In this document: piece after piece, positions 15,920 through 23,349 of the stretch
How positions within the stretch are numbered: position 1 is the stretch's first letter
How the letters are laid out: each line of letters begins with the position of its first letter
Assembly: GCF_042686175.1 (NCBI RefSeq)
Contig: NZ_JBHUOR010000124.1
Span: forward strand, 1-31,030
Source of the DNA: Kurthia populi
GTDB taxonomy: Bacteria > Bacillota > Bacilli > Bacillales_A > Planococcaceae
Direction: 5' to 3'
DNA: 31,030 nt
Translations under genes and position numbers: made by a program
The notes under the pieces: model-generated
The model's database searches: none
Told to the model about the DNA's origin: nothing
The model's input: the letters and a program-made list of their open reading frames with translations, nothing else

Positions 15920-16708
15920 TTATAAGTTCACACGTTTTGGATGCGTATAAATATTCAGCGATTCATTACGAATAAAGCCAATCGTCGTGATGCCTAATTG
16001 CTCCGCTAAGCTAAGTGCTAACTCAGTCGGTGCTGATTTAGATAACACGATTTCACAGCCGATTTTTGATACTTTCATTAAAATTTCAGATGAAATACGC
16101 CCGCTAAAGACGATAATTTTATCGTCCATCGAAATCTCGTGCTTCATGCAGTAACCATAAATTTTATCGAGCGCATTATGACGCCCAATATCCATACGGC
16201 TAACAATGATGCCATTTGCATCGCATAACGCGGCATTATGGACACCACCTGTTTCTTTAAAAGTGACGGCTTCTTGCTGCATCATACGCATCAGGCGATA
16301 GCAATCCTCAGGTGTCACCGTCACATGGACCTCATCCATTTGTTTCGCAGCTAACGCATCACTCGCAAAAACAAATCCTTGGCGACTCATGCCACAGCAC
16401 GATGTAATATAGCGCTTATTTTGCACATCACGCGCATATGGATTTAGCTTTGTCGTTTCCACATGGACGACACCTTCTTTTTCCTGATACCATAGACGAT
16501 CGATATCGGCATATGTGCGAATAATGCGCTCCGACGCTAAATAGCCGAGCACCATATCCTCGACATACTCCGGTGTGCAAACCATCGTCACAAATTCCTG
16601 TTGATTGATTTTGACGGTTACCGCATGTTCTGTAACAATCGTATCCTCGACTGCCTCATGCTGTGTCCCTCTCACGCGGATGATAGGACGCTTCACTTGT
16701 GTCTCCAT
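15920..16708 (-). CDS. fdhD: formate dehydrogenase accessory sulfurtransferase FdhD
   Basis: The 262-residue cytoplasmic protein transfers sulfur from a cysteine desulfurase (IscS/NifS type) to the bis-MGD cofactor of formate dehydrogenase. Family signatures are PEYVEDMVLGYLASERII, KRYITSCCGMSRQG, ETGGVHNAALC, RMDIGRHNALDKIYGYC, IIVFSGRISSEILMKVSKIG and LSKSAPTELALSLAEQLGITTIGFIRN. In E. coli the active loop carries Cys-x2-Cys. Here there is Cys104-Cys105-Gly-Met-Ser, so the second Cys of a CGxC is Ser and the pair is adjacent, as I recall for Gram-positive FdhD. It lies 11 bases after the DUF2294 gene and 24 before moaA. Confidence 0.94.
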   Translation of the reverse strand: METQVKRPIIRVRGTQHEAVEDTIVTEHAVTVKINQQEFVTMVCTPEYVEDMVLGYLASERIIRTYADIDRLWYQEKEGVVHVETTKLNPYARDVQNKRYITSCCGMSRQGFVFASDALAAKQMDEVHVTVTPEDCYRLMRMMQQEAVTFKETGGVHNAALCDANGIIVSRMDIGRHNALDKIYGYCMKHEISMDDKIIVFSGRISSEILMKVSKIGCEIVLSKSAPTELALSLAEQLGITTIGFIRNESLNIYTHPKRVNL

Positions 16709-16719
16709 AGGTATTCCCC

Positions 16720-17067
16720 CTACTCCTCAATCGTTTTCTCGAAAACAAAGACAGAAACCGCCATATCCTCTTCGATTTTGATGTCTGAAAATAAATGGAG
16801 TAATTTGGCATCCATTAATTCTTCCATGCCATCTGGCGTTGCCTGCGCATATAAATCTTGAATCATCGCCGTACGTGCCTCGTGCACCATTTTGGCGCCT
16901 TCTGTTGTCCCTGCGATAAATTTCTCTGTTGGTGTAATATTGCCGTAAAGCGTTGATACTGCTAGGTTTTCGACAAACACCGTGTGAATACGTTCGGGCC
17001 CTTTCCCAAATAAATCTTTGCGTAATTTACGAATAATCTCGTTAAATTCATGCACTTTTTTTGACAT
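16720..17067 (-). CDS. DUF2294-family small protein
   Basis: The 115-residue soluble protein of the DUF2294 family (Na-translocating-decarboxylase-like COG5609, function not established). Typical family features are the N-terminal basic helix ISKKVHEFNEIIRKLRKDLF-like start, GKGPERIHTVFVENLAVSTLYGNITPTEK, and HEARTAMIQ. Family members repeatedly sit beside fdhD and formate dehydrogenase genes in Bacillales, which suggests a role in FDH assembly or use. It heads the DUF2294-fdhD-moaA-FNT operon, with AAAGGAGC before the ATG. Two Fur-like sites lie 60-120 bases upstream, so iron-dependent control of this operon is plausible. No catalytic residues can be named. Confidence 0.8.
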   Translation of the reverse strand: MSKKVHEFNEIIRKLRKDLFGKGPERIHTVFVENLAVSTLYGNITPTEKFIAGTTEGAKMVHEARTAMIQDLYAQATPDGMEELMDAKLLHLFSDIKIEEDMAVSVFVFEKTIEE

Positions 17068-17125
17068 TTTTTAAGCTCCTTTCTGTGTTTTTTGTAACTA
17101 CAGGGGATTTATGACCCTCACAGTT

Positions 17126-17140
17126 TGATAATGATAAAGC
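17126..17140. promoter_or_regulatory. weak second Fur-like site
   Basis: TGATAATGATAAAGC: the left half is a perfect TGATAAT, followed by a direct GATAA repeat; the right half matches the inverted consensus at only 3 of 7 bases. It is 59 bases upstream of the DUF2294 start. Confidence 0.35.
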
Positions 17141-17171
17141 AAGTTTTTGAAAAATAAAAGCCTTATTTTAA

Positions 17172-17188
17172 ATGATAATGATTATCAT
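17172..17188. promoter_or_regulatory. Fur box, perfect 7-1-7 consensus
   Basis: ATGATAATGATTATCAT contains TGATAAT-G-ATTATCA, an exact match to the Bacillus Fur 7-1-7 inverted repeat, plus one more pair on each side. It lies 105 bases from the DUF2294 start and about 24 bases before the candidate -35 of the fdhF-side promoter. PerR and Zur boxes are related but differ in the outer bases (PerR TTATAAT). Confidence 0.8.
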
Positions 17189-17210
17189 GTAATATTTTTT
17201 ATAAAATTTC

Positions 17211-17239
17211 TTGTATCTTTGAAAAGCGCCATGTATACT
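17211..17239 (+). promoter_or_regulatory. candidate promoter toward fdhF
   Basis: TTGTAT (17211-17216), a 17-base spacer, TATACT (17234-17239). A start here would give a leader of about 450 bases carrying the terminator at 17425-17493. Other weaker promoters could lie after that terminator. Confidence 0.4.
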
Positions 17240-17424
17240 AGAAAACGAATAAAAAATGGCGTTGAGATATTGCGCTTATACTTACTATACCCTTTCTAGC
17301 AATTGTTTTTTAAACTTTATGTAAGATTTTAGGTAGGTATGACCGTTATGTTTTGATGTTGTTTTTATGACTTAAAATTTAAAATGTCGGATTGGCTTTT
17401 TAAGCAAGTACTGCTAAAACTCTC

Positions 17425-17493
17425 ATCCACCATGAAATAAAACTTATGCGTCTTTACGAATTCGCAGCAGTCTTTTTCGTGGTGGATTTTTTT
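17425..17493 (+). terminator. intrinsic terminator within the fdhF leader (possible attenuator or end of a small RNA)
   Basis: ATCCACCATGAAA (17425-17437) pairs with TTTCGTGGTGGAT (17475-17487), with one G-T pair, followed by a run of seven T. A small TGCG/CGCA stem can form in the 37-base loop. No gene on the plus strand precedes it, so it either ends a short RNA made from the upstream promoter or controls read-through into fdhF. Confidence 0.75.
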
Positions 17494-17696
17494 GTTTTTA
17501 CAGCAATTTTCCTATGAATCCTTATTTCCATCGACGATAAATAATGCGTTCATAGCAACTACAATTCAATTTTAAACTTGTTTGCGCCGATTGGTTTGGC
17601 TACATCACCCTTATAACAAGACACGCAAGTGCACGGGCATTTGTAAATGGGGCTGTCGTTTTCAAACTTATCACGCAAGAGAAGGAGGAATTTCTT

Positions 17697-20636
17697 TTGA
17701 CGGAAATCAAAATCAATGGCGTTTCTTATGATGTAGCAGAGGGCGCTACGATCCTTGATACGATTAACGTAAATAATATCGAGCATCCACAAGTATGTCA
17801 TGTCGAAGCGGTCGACCCGATTCGCACATGTGATACATGTATCGTTGAAATCGACGGCAAATTAGTCCGTTCATGTTCAACGAAGGCCACGGATGGTATG
17901 GACATTCAGCTTGCTTCACCAAAGGCGAAAGAAGCACAAACAGAAGCAATGGACCGCTTACTCGAGAACCATATGCTGTACTGTACAGTATGTGATAACA
18001 ACAACGGAAACTGCACGTTACACAATACGGTCGATATGATGGGCATCGAACATCAAAAATATCCGTATACACCGAAAGTAGACCCAACCGAGGTCGATAT
18101 GTCTCACCCATTTTACCGCTATGATCCAAACCAATGTATCGCCTGCGGTCAATGTGTCGAAGTATGTCAAAACCTCCAAGTGAACGAAACATTATCACTT
18201 GACTGGGAAGCTGAACGTCCACGCATTAAGTGGGATGACGGCGCAGCCATTAATGATTCATCATGTGTAAGCTGCGGCCAATGTGTCACAGTCTGTCCAT
18301 GTAACGCCTTAATGGAAAAATCAATGCTTGGTCAAGCTGGCTTTATGACAGGTATGAAACAAGACATGTTAGACCCAATGATCGACCTTATTAAAGAGGT
18401 TGAGCCTGGGTATAGCGGAATCTTAGCCATTTCTGAAATTGAATCAGCTATGCGTAGCGAACGCACGAAGAAAACGAAAACCGTTTGTACTTTCTGCGGT
18501 GTGGGCTGTTCATTTGAAGTATGGACAAAGGGCCGTCATATTTTAAAAGTACAACCATCTGAAGGTCCGGTAAATGCTATTTCAACTTGTGTGAAAGGGA
18601 AATTTGGTTGGGACTTCGTTAACTCTGAAGACCGAATTACTACGCCATTGATTCGACAAGGCGACGAATTCGTTGAAGCAAGCTGGGATGAGGCTCTTGA
18701 TTTAGTTGCTTCAAAACTTGGTGGCATTCAACAACAATTCGGCCCAGGTTCTGTCGGCTTCATTTCTTCTTCTAAAATTACTAATGAAGAAAACTACTTA
18801 ATTCAAAAAATGGCACGTCAATTATTCAATACAAATGACGTCGACAACTGTTCACGTTATTGCCAGTCACCCGCAACAGATGGCTTAAGCCGTACAGTTG
18901 GTATCGGTGGCGACGCCGGTACGATTAAAGATATTGCCAAAGCAGGACTTGTCATTATCGTCGGGGCAAACCCAGCAGAAGGTCACCCGGTACTTGCAAC
19001 ACGTGTGAAACGTGCGCATAAATTACACGGTCAAAAACTTATTGTCGCGGATATTCGAAAAAATGAAATGGCTGAACGCTCAGACATTCATATTCGACCA
19101 AAACAAGGGACAGACCAAGTATGGCTAATGGCGGTTACAAAATATATGATCGACCAAGGCTGGCATGATGCGAAATTTATCGAAGACAATGTCAATGATT
19201 ACGAAGCATTTAAAGAAGTATTAGAGAAATACACGTTAGACTATGCATGTGAGGAAACAGGCATTGCCAAAGAAACCCTCATCAACATCGCCGAAATGAT
19301 TCGTGATGCGGACGGCACGTGTATCCTTTGGGGTATGGGTGTAACGCAAAACACAGGTGGCTCGTATACATCTGCTGCAATCTCAAACTTATTACTAGCA
19401 ACAGGTAACTATCGTCGACCAGGCGCAGGTGCTTACCCACTACGCGGGCACAATAATGTACAGGGTGCTTGTGATATGGGTACACTACCGAACCTACTAC
19501 CTGGCTACCAAAAAGTAACAGATGACGCCGCTCGTGCGAAATTTGAAGAAGCCTATGGTGCCACAATTCCAGCAACGCCAGGTCGTACAAATCCAGAAAT
19601 GCTGCAAGCTGTATCAGAAGGTAAAATGAAGGCTATGTATATCGTTGGTGAGGATATGGCACTTGTGGATGCGAACGCAAACCATGTAGATGAAGTATTA
19701 TCTCAACTTGATTTCTGTGTCGTTGAAGATGTGTTCTTATCACGTACCGCACAATATGCAGACGTTATTTTACCAGCATCTCCTTCACTTGAAAAAGAGG
19801 GTACATTCACCAATACCGAGCGTCGTGTACAACGTTTATACGAAGTATTAACGCCACTCGGTGATTCTCGCCCTGACTGGCGCATCGTGCAAGATGTTGC
19901 CAATCGTCTTGGTGCTAACTGGCACTATGAACATCCAAGTGAAATTTATGCAGAAATGGCGAGCTTGTCTCCTGTTTTCGCACAAAATAACTACGATGTC
20001 ATGGAAGGCTGGAATAGTTTCGTATGGGGTGACCCAATCTCCGGAGCGAATACACCACTATTATTCGTTGATGGCTTCAACTTCCCAGACAAAAAAGCGC
20101 GCTTTGCACTCAATGACTGGGCACCGCCAGTAGAATATGAATGCCAATATGACTGCCATATTAATAATGGTCGTATGCTTGAGCACTTCCATGAAGGAAA
20201 TATGACCAACAAATCAACAGGTATTCAACTGAAAGTACCTGAAATCTTTGTTGAAATTTCACCTGAGCTTGCAAAAGAACGCGGTATTGAAACCGGTGCA
20301 CTTTTACGCCTTGTATCCCCTTACGGCGCGCTAAAAGTACCAGCACTTATTACAGACCGCGTACAAGGAAATGAGTTATTCCTACCTATGAACTCAACAA
20401 GTAAAGAGTCATCTATTAACTTCTTAACGGGTTCACAAGGTGATGCTAATACGCAAACGCCGGCTTATAAGCAAACAAAAATCCGCGTTGAAGTATTGAA
20501 ACGCAAAGGGAAAAATCCACTTCCAGCAACAAATCCGCGTAATAAAAAACGTCACCCGCAAAATGGGGTTGAAGTACAGCGTAAATGGGATCGCCCGGGC
20601 TACGTGCACTTAACGACGGAAAAAGAAGGAGTGTAA
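17697..20636 (+). CDS. fdhF: molybdenum-dependent formate dehydrogenase catalytic subunit (YjgC/YrhE, ForC type)
   Basis: The 979-residue enzyme oxidises formate to CO2. It starts with TTG, 8 bases after AAGGAGGA. Cofactor sites in order: [2Fe-2S] Cys34/45/48/60; His92-x3-Cys96-x2-Cys99-x6-Cys106; two [4Fe-4S] ferredoxin sites (Cys147/150/153/157 and Cys190/193/196/200); then the Mo-domain cluster Cys264/267/271 with Cys298. The Mo ligand is Cys389 (NCSRYCQSPATDG), not selenocysteine. The next residue is Gln390 where E. coli FdhH and R. capsulatus FdsA have His. The C-terminal domain from about 860 binds the dinucleotide. It has no signal peptide, so it is cytoplasmic. The DUF1641 partner follows 3 bases later; together they match the B. 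subtilis YjgC-YjgD / ForCE complexes proposed to feed menaquinone. Confidence 0.93.
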   Translation: MTEIKINGVSYDVAEGATILDTINVNNIEHPQVCHVEAVDPIRTCDTCIVEIDGKLVRSCSTKATDGMDIQLASPKAKEAQTEAMDRLLENHMLYCTVCDNNNGNCTLHNTVDMMGIEHQKYPYTPKVDPTEVDMSHPFYRYDPNQCIACGQCVEVCQNLQVNETLSLDWEAERPRIKWDDGAAINDSSCVSCGQCVTVCPCNALMEKSMLGQAGFMTGMKQDMLDPMIDLIKEVEPGYSGILAISEIESAMRSERTKKTKTVCTFCGVGCSFEVWTKGRHILKVQPSEGPVNAISTCVKGKFGWDFVNSEDRITTPLIRQGDEFVEASWDEALDLVASKLGGIQQQFGPGSVGFISSSKITNEENYLIQKMARQLFNTNDVDNCSRYCQSPATDGLSRTVGIGGDAGTIKDIAKAGLVIIVGANPAEGHPVLATRVKRAHKLHGQKLIVADIRKNEMAERSDIHIRPKQGTDQVWLMAVTKYMIDQGWHDAKFIEDNVNDYEAFKEVLEKYTLDYACEETGIAKETLINIAEMIRDADGTCILWGMGVTQNTGGSYTSAAISNLLLATGNYRRPGAGAYPLRGHNNVQGACDMGTLPNLLPGYQKVTDDAARAKFEEAYGATIPATPGRTNPEMLQAVSEGKMKAMYIVGEDMALVDANANHVDEVLSQLDFCVVEDVFLSRTAQYADVILPASPSLEKEGTFTNTERRVQRLYEVLTPLGDSRPDWRIVQDVANRLGANWHYEHPSEIYAEMASLSPVFAQNNYDVMEGWNSFVWGDPISGANTPLLFVDGFNFPDKKARFALNDWAPPVEYECQYDCHINNGRMLEHFHEGNMTNKSTGIQLKVPEIFVEISPELAKERGIETGALLRLVSPYGALKVPALITDRVQGNELFLPMNSTSKESSINFLTGSQGDANTQTPAYKQTKIRVEVLKRKGKNPLPATNPRNKKRHPQNGVEVQRKWDRPGYVHLTTEKEGV

Positions 20637-20639
20637 CAT

Positions 20640-21119
20640 ATGGCTACTCCGATTACAAAGATTAAAAAAGAAGTACTAACAGATGAGCAAATCGCCGCTC
20701 AAAAATTAGAAGAACTCAAAACACTCGTAACCGATAACGAACAAGCGGTCGCGCAAATCTTTTCGATTATGGCGGAGCTAAACGATGTTGGTGCGCTTGA
20801 AGCGGTCACAAAAATGCTTCAAGCAAAAGAAGAAATTGCGCATATTGCTCTTGGTCAAATGACACGCGAACCCGTAACGAACATGATGAATGTGATGCTA
20901 GGTGCTGCAGGAGCGCTTACACAGATGGATGCTCAAATGGTCGCAAAATTAATGACAAGCTTAAACTCAGGTCTAGACGAAGCGAAAGTTGCTGTCGAAG
21001 CAGATGAAAAAATGAGCATTTTCAAGTTAATGAAAATCATGAATGACCCTGATGTCAATCGTGCAATGAACTTCGGCGTACACTTCTTAAAAGGCCTTGG
21101 TAAAGGATTAAACGAATAA
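20640..21119 (+). CDS. DUF1641 protein, YjgD/ForE-type formate dehydrogenase partner
   Basis: The 159-residue, mostly helical soluble protein. It has an N-terminal basic stretch (ITKIKKEVLTDEQ), a helical repeat core (QIFSIMAELNDVGALEAVTKMLQAKEEIAHIALGQM), and the DUF1641 C-terminus (FKLMKIMNDPDVNRAMNFGVHFLKGLGKGL). In B. subtilis the equivalent YjgD/YrhD proteins accompany the formate dehydrogenase catalytic subunit and have been described as the small subunit linking it to the membrane and menaquinone; I recall this from the literature and cannot check it here. GAAGGAG lies upstream. It is between fdhF (3-base gap) and the Mrp-like ATPase (12-base gap) in one operon. Confidence 0.88.
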   Translation: MATPITKIKKEVLTDEQIAAQKLEELKTLVTDNEQAVAQIFSIMAELNDVGALEAVTKMLQAKEEIAHIALGQMTREPVTNMMNVMLGAAGALTQMDAQMVAKLMTSLNSGLDEAKVAVEADEKMSIFKLMKIMNDPDVNRAMNFGVHFLKGLGKGLNE

Positions 21120-21131
21120 GGAGCGAAACCG

Positions 21132-22181
21132 ATGTTAACACAACAGAAAATCATCCATGCATTGAAAGATGTAGAGGACCCAGAACTACACAAAAGCGTC
21201 GTTGAACTAAATATGGTGCGTGACGTTCACATTGAAGGTACCCATGTCTCACTCACAATTGTCTTAACGATTCAAGGCTGTCCCCTAAAAGCCAAAATCA
21301 AACAAGACGTTGAAACCGCCATTCAAGCATTAGGTGCTACAGCCGTGACGTTACAATTTGGTTCAATGACAGACGAGGAGCGTAAGCAACTAACTGCCTC
21401 TCTCAAAAAAGAAAATACCACATCAGAAGGTATGCCTACGATGCTACGAGAAGATTCAGGCGTAACCTTTATCGCTGTCACAAGCGGAAAAGGTGGCGTC
21501 GGTAAATCAACTGTCACTATCAACCTTGCAGCCGCACTTGCACGCCAAGGCAAGCGCGTTGGGATTGTTGATGCAGACATTTATGGCTATAGCATTCCGA
21601 CTATGATGAAAATTACCGAAAAGCCAACGATGATTGACCAGATGGCTGTCCCTGTCACAAAAGAGGGTGTCAAAGTCATGTCGATGGGCTTCTTCTCAAA
21701 AGATAATCAGCCCGTTATGTGGCGCGGTCCGATGTTGAACAAGTGGATCCGCAACTTCCTTGTCAACACACACTGGGGCGACCTAGATTATCTATTACTT
21801 GATTTACCACCAGGCACTGGTGATGTCGCAATTGATGTCGCAGCAATGATCCCCCAAGCCAAAGAAATCATTGTGACGACACCACACAACGCCGCATCTC
21901 ATGTCGCCTCTCGCGCAGGTGTTATGGCACGTCATACGAAGCACGAAATTTTAGGTGTTGTCGAAAATATGGCGTTCTATGAAACATCAGACGGAGAACG
22001 CAACTATTTATTCGGGAAAGATGGCGGTAGCGCACTTGCAGGAGCGTTAGCCACAGAAGTCATCGCACAAATTCCATTTGCACAGCCCGAAGAAAATACA
22101 GGCTCATCCGTTTATGACGAAGATTCGGTGGTCGGCGAAGCATTTACGCATCTTGCCGAAGACATTATTCATATAAACTAA
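21132..22181 (+). CDS. Mrp/NBP35-family P-loop ATPase (SalA/ApbC-like), Fe-S carrier or regulator
   Basis: The 349-residue protein has an N-terminal DUF59/MIP18 domain (about 3-75; VEDPELHKSVVELNMV.. LTIQGCPLKAKI) and a MinD-like ATPase domain from about residue 112: deviant Walker A TSGKGGVGKST, then VDADIYGYSIPTMM, DYLLLDLPPGTGD, and VENMAF. In Fe-S carrying Mrp/ApbC proteins a CxxC follows NMxY; here the segment reads NMAFYETSDGERNYLFGKDGG, with no Cys, so cluster binding there is not expected. That resembles B. subtilis SalA, a regulatory Mrp protein, as far as I recall. Cotranscription with the Fe-S-rich formate dehydrogenase suggests maturation or regulation. AAGGAGC lies upstream; a strong terminator follows. 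Confidence 0.85.
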   Translation: MLTQQKIIHALKDVEDPELHKSVVELNMVRDVHIEGTHVSLTIVLTIQGCPLKAKIKQDVETAIQALGATAVTLQFGSMTDEERKQLTASLKKENTTSEGMPTMLREDSGVTFIAVTSGKGGVGKSTVTINLAAALARQGKRVGIVDADIYGYSIPTMMKITEKPTMIDQMAVPVTKEGVKVMSMGFFSKDNQPVMWRGPMLNKWIRNFLVNTHWGDLDYLLLDLPPGTGDVAIDVAAMIPQAKEIIVTTPHNAASHVASRAGVMARHTKHEILGVVENMAFYETSDGERNYLFGKDGGSALAGALATEVIAQIPFAQPEENTGSSVYDEDSVVGEAFTHLAEDIIHIN

Positions 22182-22246
22182 CAGTTACATCCCTACTTCT
22201 ATTATAAGATTTACCAAAAAAATTCATCTATCTATTGAACGTTAAA

Positions 22247-22295
22247 AAAGAGACGACCCTTTCGCTTGTTGCAGCAAGCAGAGGGTCGTCTCTTT
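22247..22295. terminator. bidirectional terminator, long hairpin
   Basis: AAAGAGACGACCCT (22247-22260) pairs with AGGGTCGTCTCTTT (22282-22295), and GCTTG/CAAGC pairs inside. It ends the fdhF operon and, on the other strand, the 96-aa gene whose stop is at 22300. Confidence 0.92.
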
Positions 22296-22299
22296 CTCT

Positions 22300-22590
22300 T
22301 TAATAGCCGGCGCGCTTTAGCACCTGCATAAAATAAAAACGATACGTATTTTGCACAAACGTCTCAAGTGGTAAACCCACATCGAGCTGATACTTCGTGA
22401 AAATAAAGAAAAATCGCTTATCCCAATTTTCACGCAGCAAATCTCCCGCCTGCTGATTATATTTCGCTTCAAACTCTTCAATCAATGGCTCAATCATCGA
22501 CACACAATGATTCTTTAAACCTTCAAGCGCTTCGATATCCTTATCGCGCTGAAAACGCATGAGCCAGTCCTTTATTTGTGCTTCTTCCAT
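22300..22590 (-). CDS. small helical protein resembling sigma-70 region 2
   Basis: The 96-residue soluble protein. Its order follows sigma-70 region 2: a first helix with WLMRFQRDKDIEALEGL, then the segment AGDLLRENWDKRFFFIFTKYQLDVGLPLETFVQNTYRFYFMQVLKRAG, which matches the pattern D-L-xQExxxGLxxAxxKFDxxxGxxFxTYAxxxIRxxIxxxLR of the core-binding/-10 helix. No region 4 follows, so it would be a sigma2-only protein, like RsoA in B. subtilis. This is a pattern match by eye. A TATAAT lies at about 22630 on the minus strand, and AAAGGACGG precedes the ATG at a long distance. It is a single-gene unit. Confidence 0.5.
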   Translation of the reverse strand: MEEAQIKDWLMRFQRDKDIEALEGLKNHCVSMIEPLIEEFEAKYNQQAGDLLRENWDKRFFFIFTKYQLDVGLPLETFVQNTYRFYFMQVLKRAGY

Positions 22591-23349
22591 TAGATAAAAC
22601 CGTCCTTTTTTTACGAGTTTCTTCTATTATATAGCACAAAAAATTCATCTAAAATTAGTCTACGCTTTTTGAGCGAGAAAGTCTAGCTATCACGCGGCAC
22701 GCTTTCAAATGAATCGCATGAAATGAAATCATTCATTTAACATCACCAATTACCCTAAGAAGCGTCTTTTACATACGACTTATGAGAAAATATGTGTCAC
22801 CTCTATGAGAATAAGCCTGCGTGATTAATAAGCATTTGTGCAGTGTGCGTATTATCGCAAATAATTATGAAAACTTTTCGTGATAGTTGCGAAAGTTTAC
22901 ACCAAAATTTCAATCAATACGTGCAAAAATTGCCCCTCAGAGCCTCATTATCGACCCATTTTATGCATTTTTCGGACGCAAATACGTCTTTTCAACAGTA
23001 GAAAATGGTGATCTAGCAGCGGAACGTTATTTTTCACACAAAATCGAAAGAATCGTCCTTTACGGCATCATTCACCGACAAAAAACACCCCTCGGAGATA
23101 CAAAAAAGGCTGTTTTCACCCGATTTCGGGTCAAAATAAGCCTTTTTGATTGCTTAAAAATAATAATGATATGCGTTCTTGTTAATAAATAATTGTTTCT
23201 TTCTTCTTTTATAGAAGATAATTATGAATCTGCCTATTTTCTACATGTAAATAGACCTTGTTTGGCACTTATTCTAAAATATGTTGTAGCCAAAACACGC
23301 TTCCTGAGGTTTTCGTGATTTTTGAATCAGCTATTTGGCGAGAATCATT
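22591..23349. other. 759-bp stretch without a convincing gene
   Basis: It is AT-rich, with an 8-bp inverted repeat AAATGAAT/ATTCATTT (22707-22738), a possible TTTACA-17-TATGTG promoter near 22770, and a strong hairpin terminator at 23102-23148. The only longer frame (22887-23192, plus) begins with TTG, lacks a ribosome site and runs through the terminator, so I do not accept it. The terminator could end the methyl-accepting protein's message from the right or an unknown small RNA from the left. Confidence 0.6.
23102..23148. terminator. intrinsic hairpin terminator
   Basis: AAAAAGGC-TgTTTTcACCCG, loop ATTT, CGGGTcAAAAt-AaGCCTTTTT: a long stem with one bulged A, a C/C mismatch and a G-T pair, A-rich and T-rich on the two flanks. 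It lies 200 bases downstream of the minus-strand chemoreceptor-like gene. Confidence 0.75.

Larger units (their letters stand above)
17068..17696. promoter_or_regulatory. 629-bp divergent intergenic region between the DUF2294-fdhD operon and the fdhF operon
   Basis: It holds a weak Fur-like GATAAT repeat (17126-17140), a perfect Fur box (17172-17188), a plausible plus-strand promoter (TTGTAT, 17 bases, TATACT; 17211-17239), and a strong intrinsic terminator (17425-17493) well before the next gene. The last 200 bases, up to the AAGGAGGA of fdhF, show no reading frame. I could not match a known riboswitch, including the Moco RNA motif, by eye. Confidence 0.7.

Noticed and set aside
16720..17067. 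Reading the DUF2294 gene as a formate dehydrogenase subunit
   Set aside because: It has no cofactor-binding cysteines; association with FDH rests on neighbourhood only.
17494..17696. Moco riboswitch before fdhF
   Set aside because: Several small stems can be drawn, but I could not match the known Moco RNA motif; stated only as an open question about the leader.
17764..18222. 152-codon minus-strand frame inside fdhF
   Set aside because: It lies fully opposite the ferredoxin-like part of a clearly conserved gene and has no family match or ribosome site.
22887..23192. 101-codon plus-strand frame
   Set aside because: It starts with TTG without a ribosome site, has no recognisable domain, and reads through the intrinsic terminator at 23102-23148.
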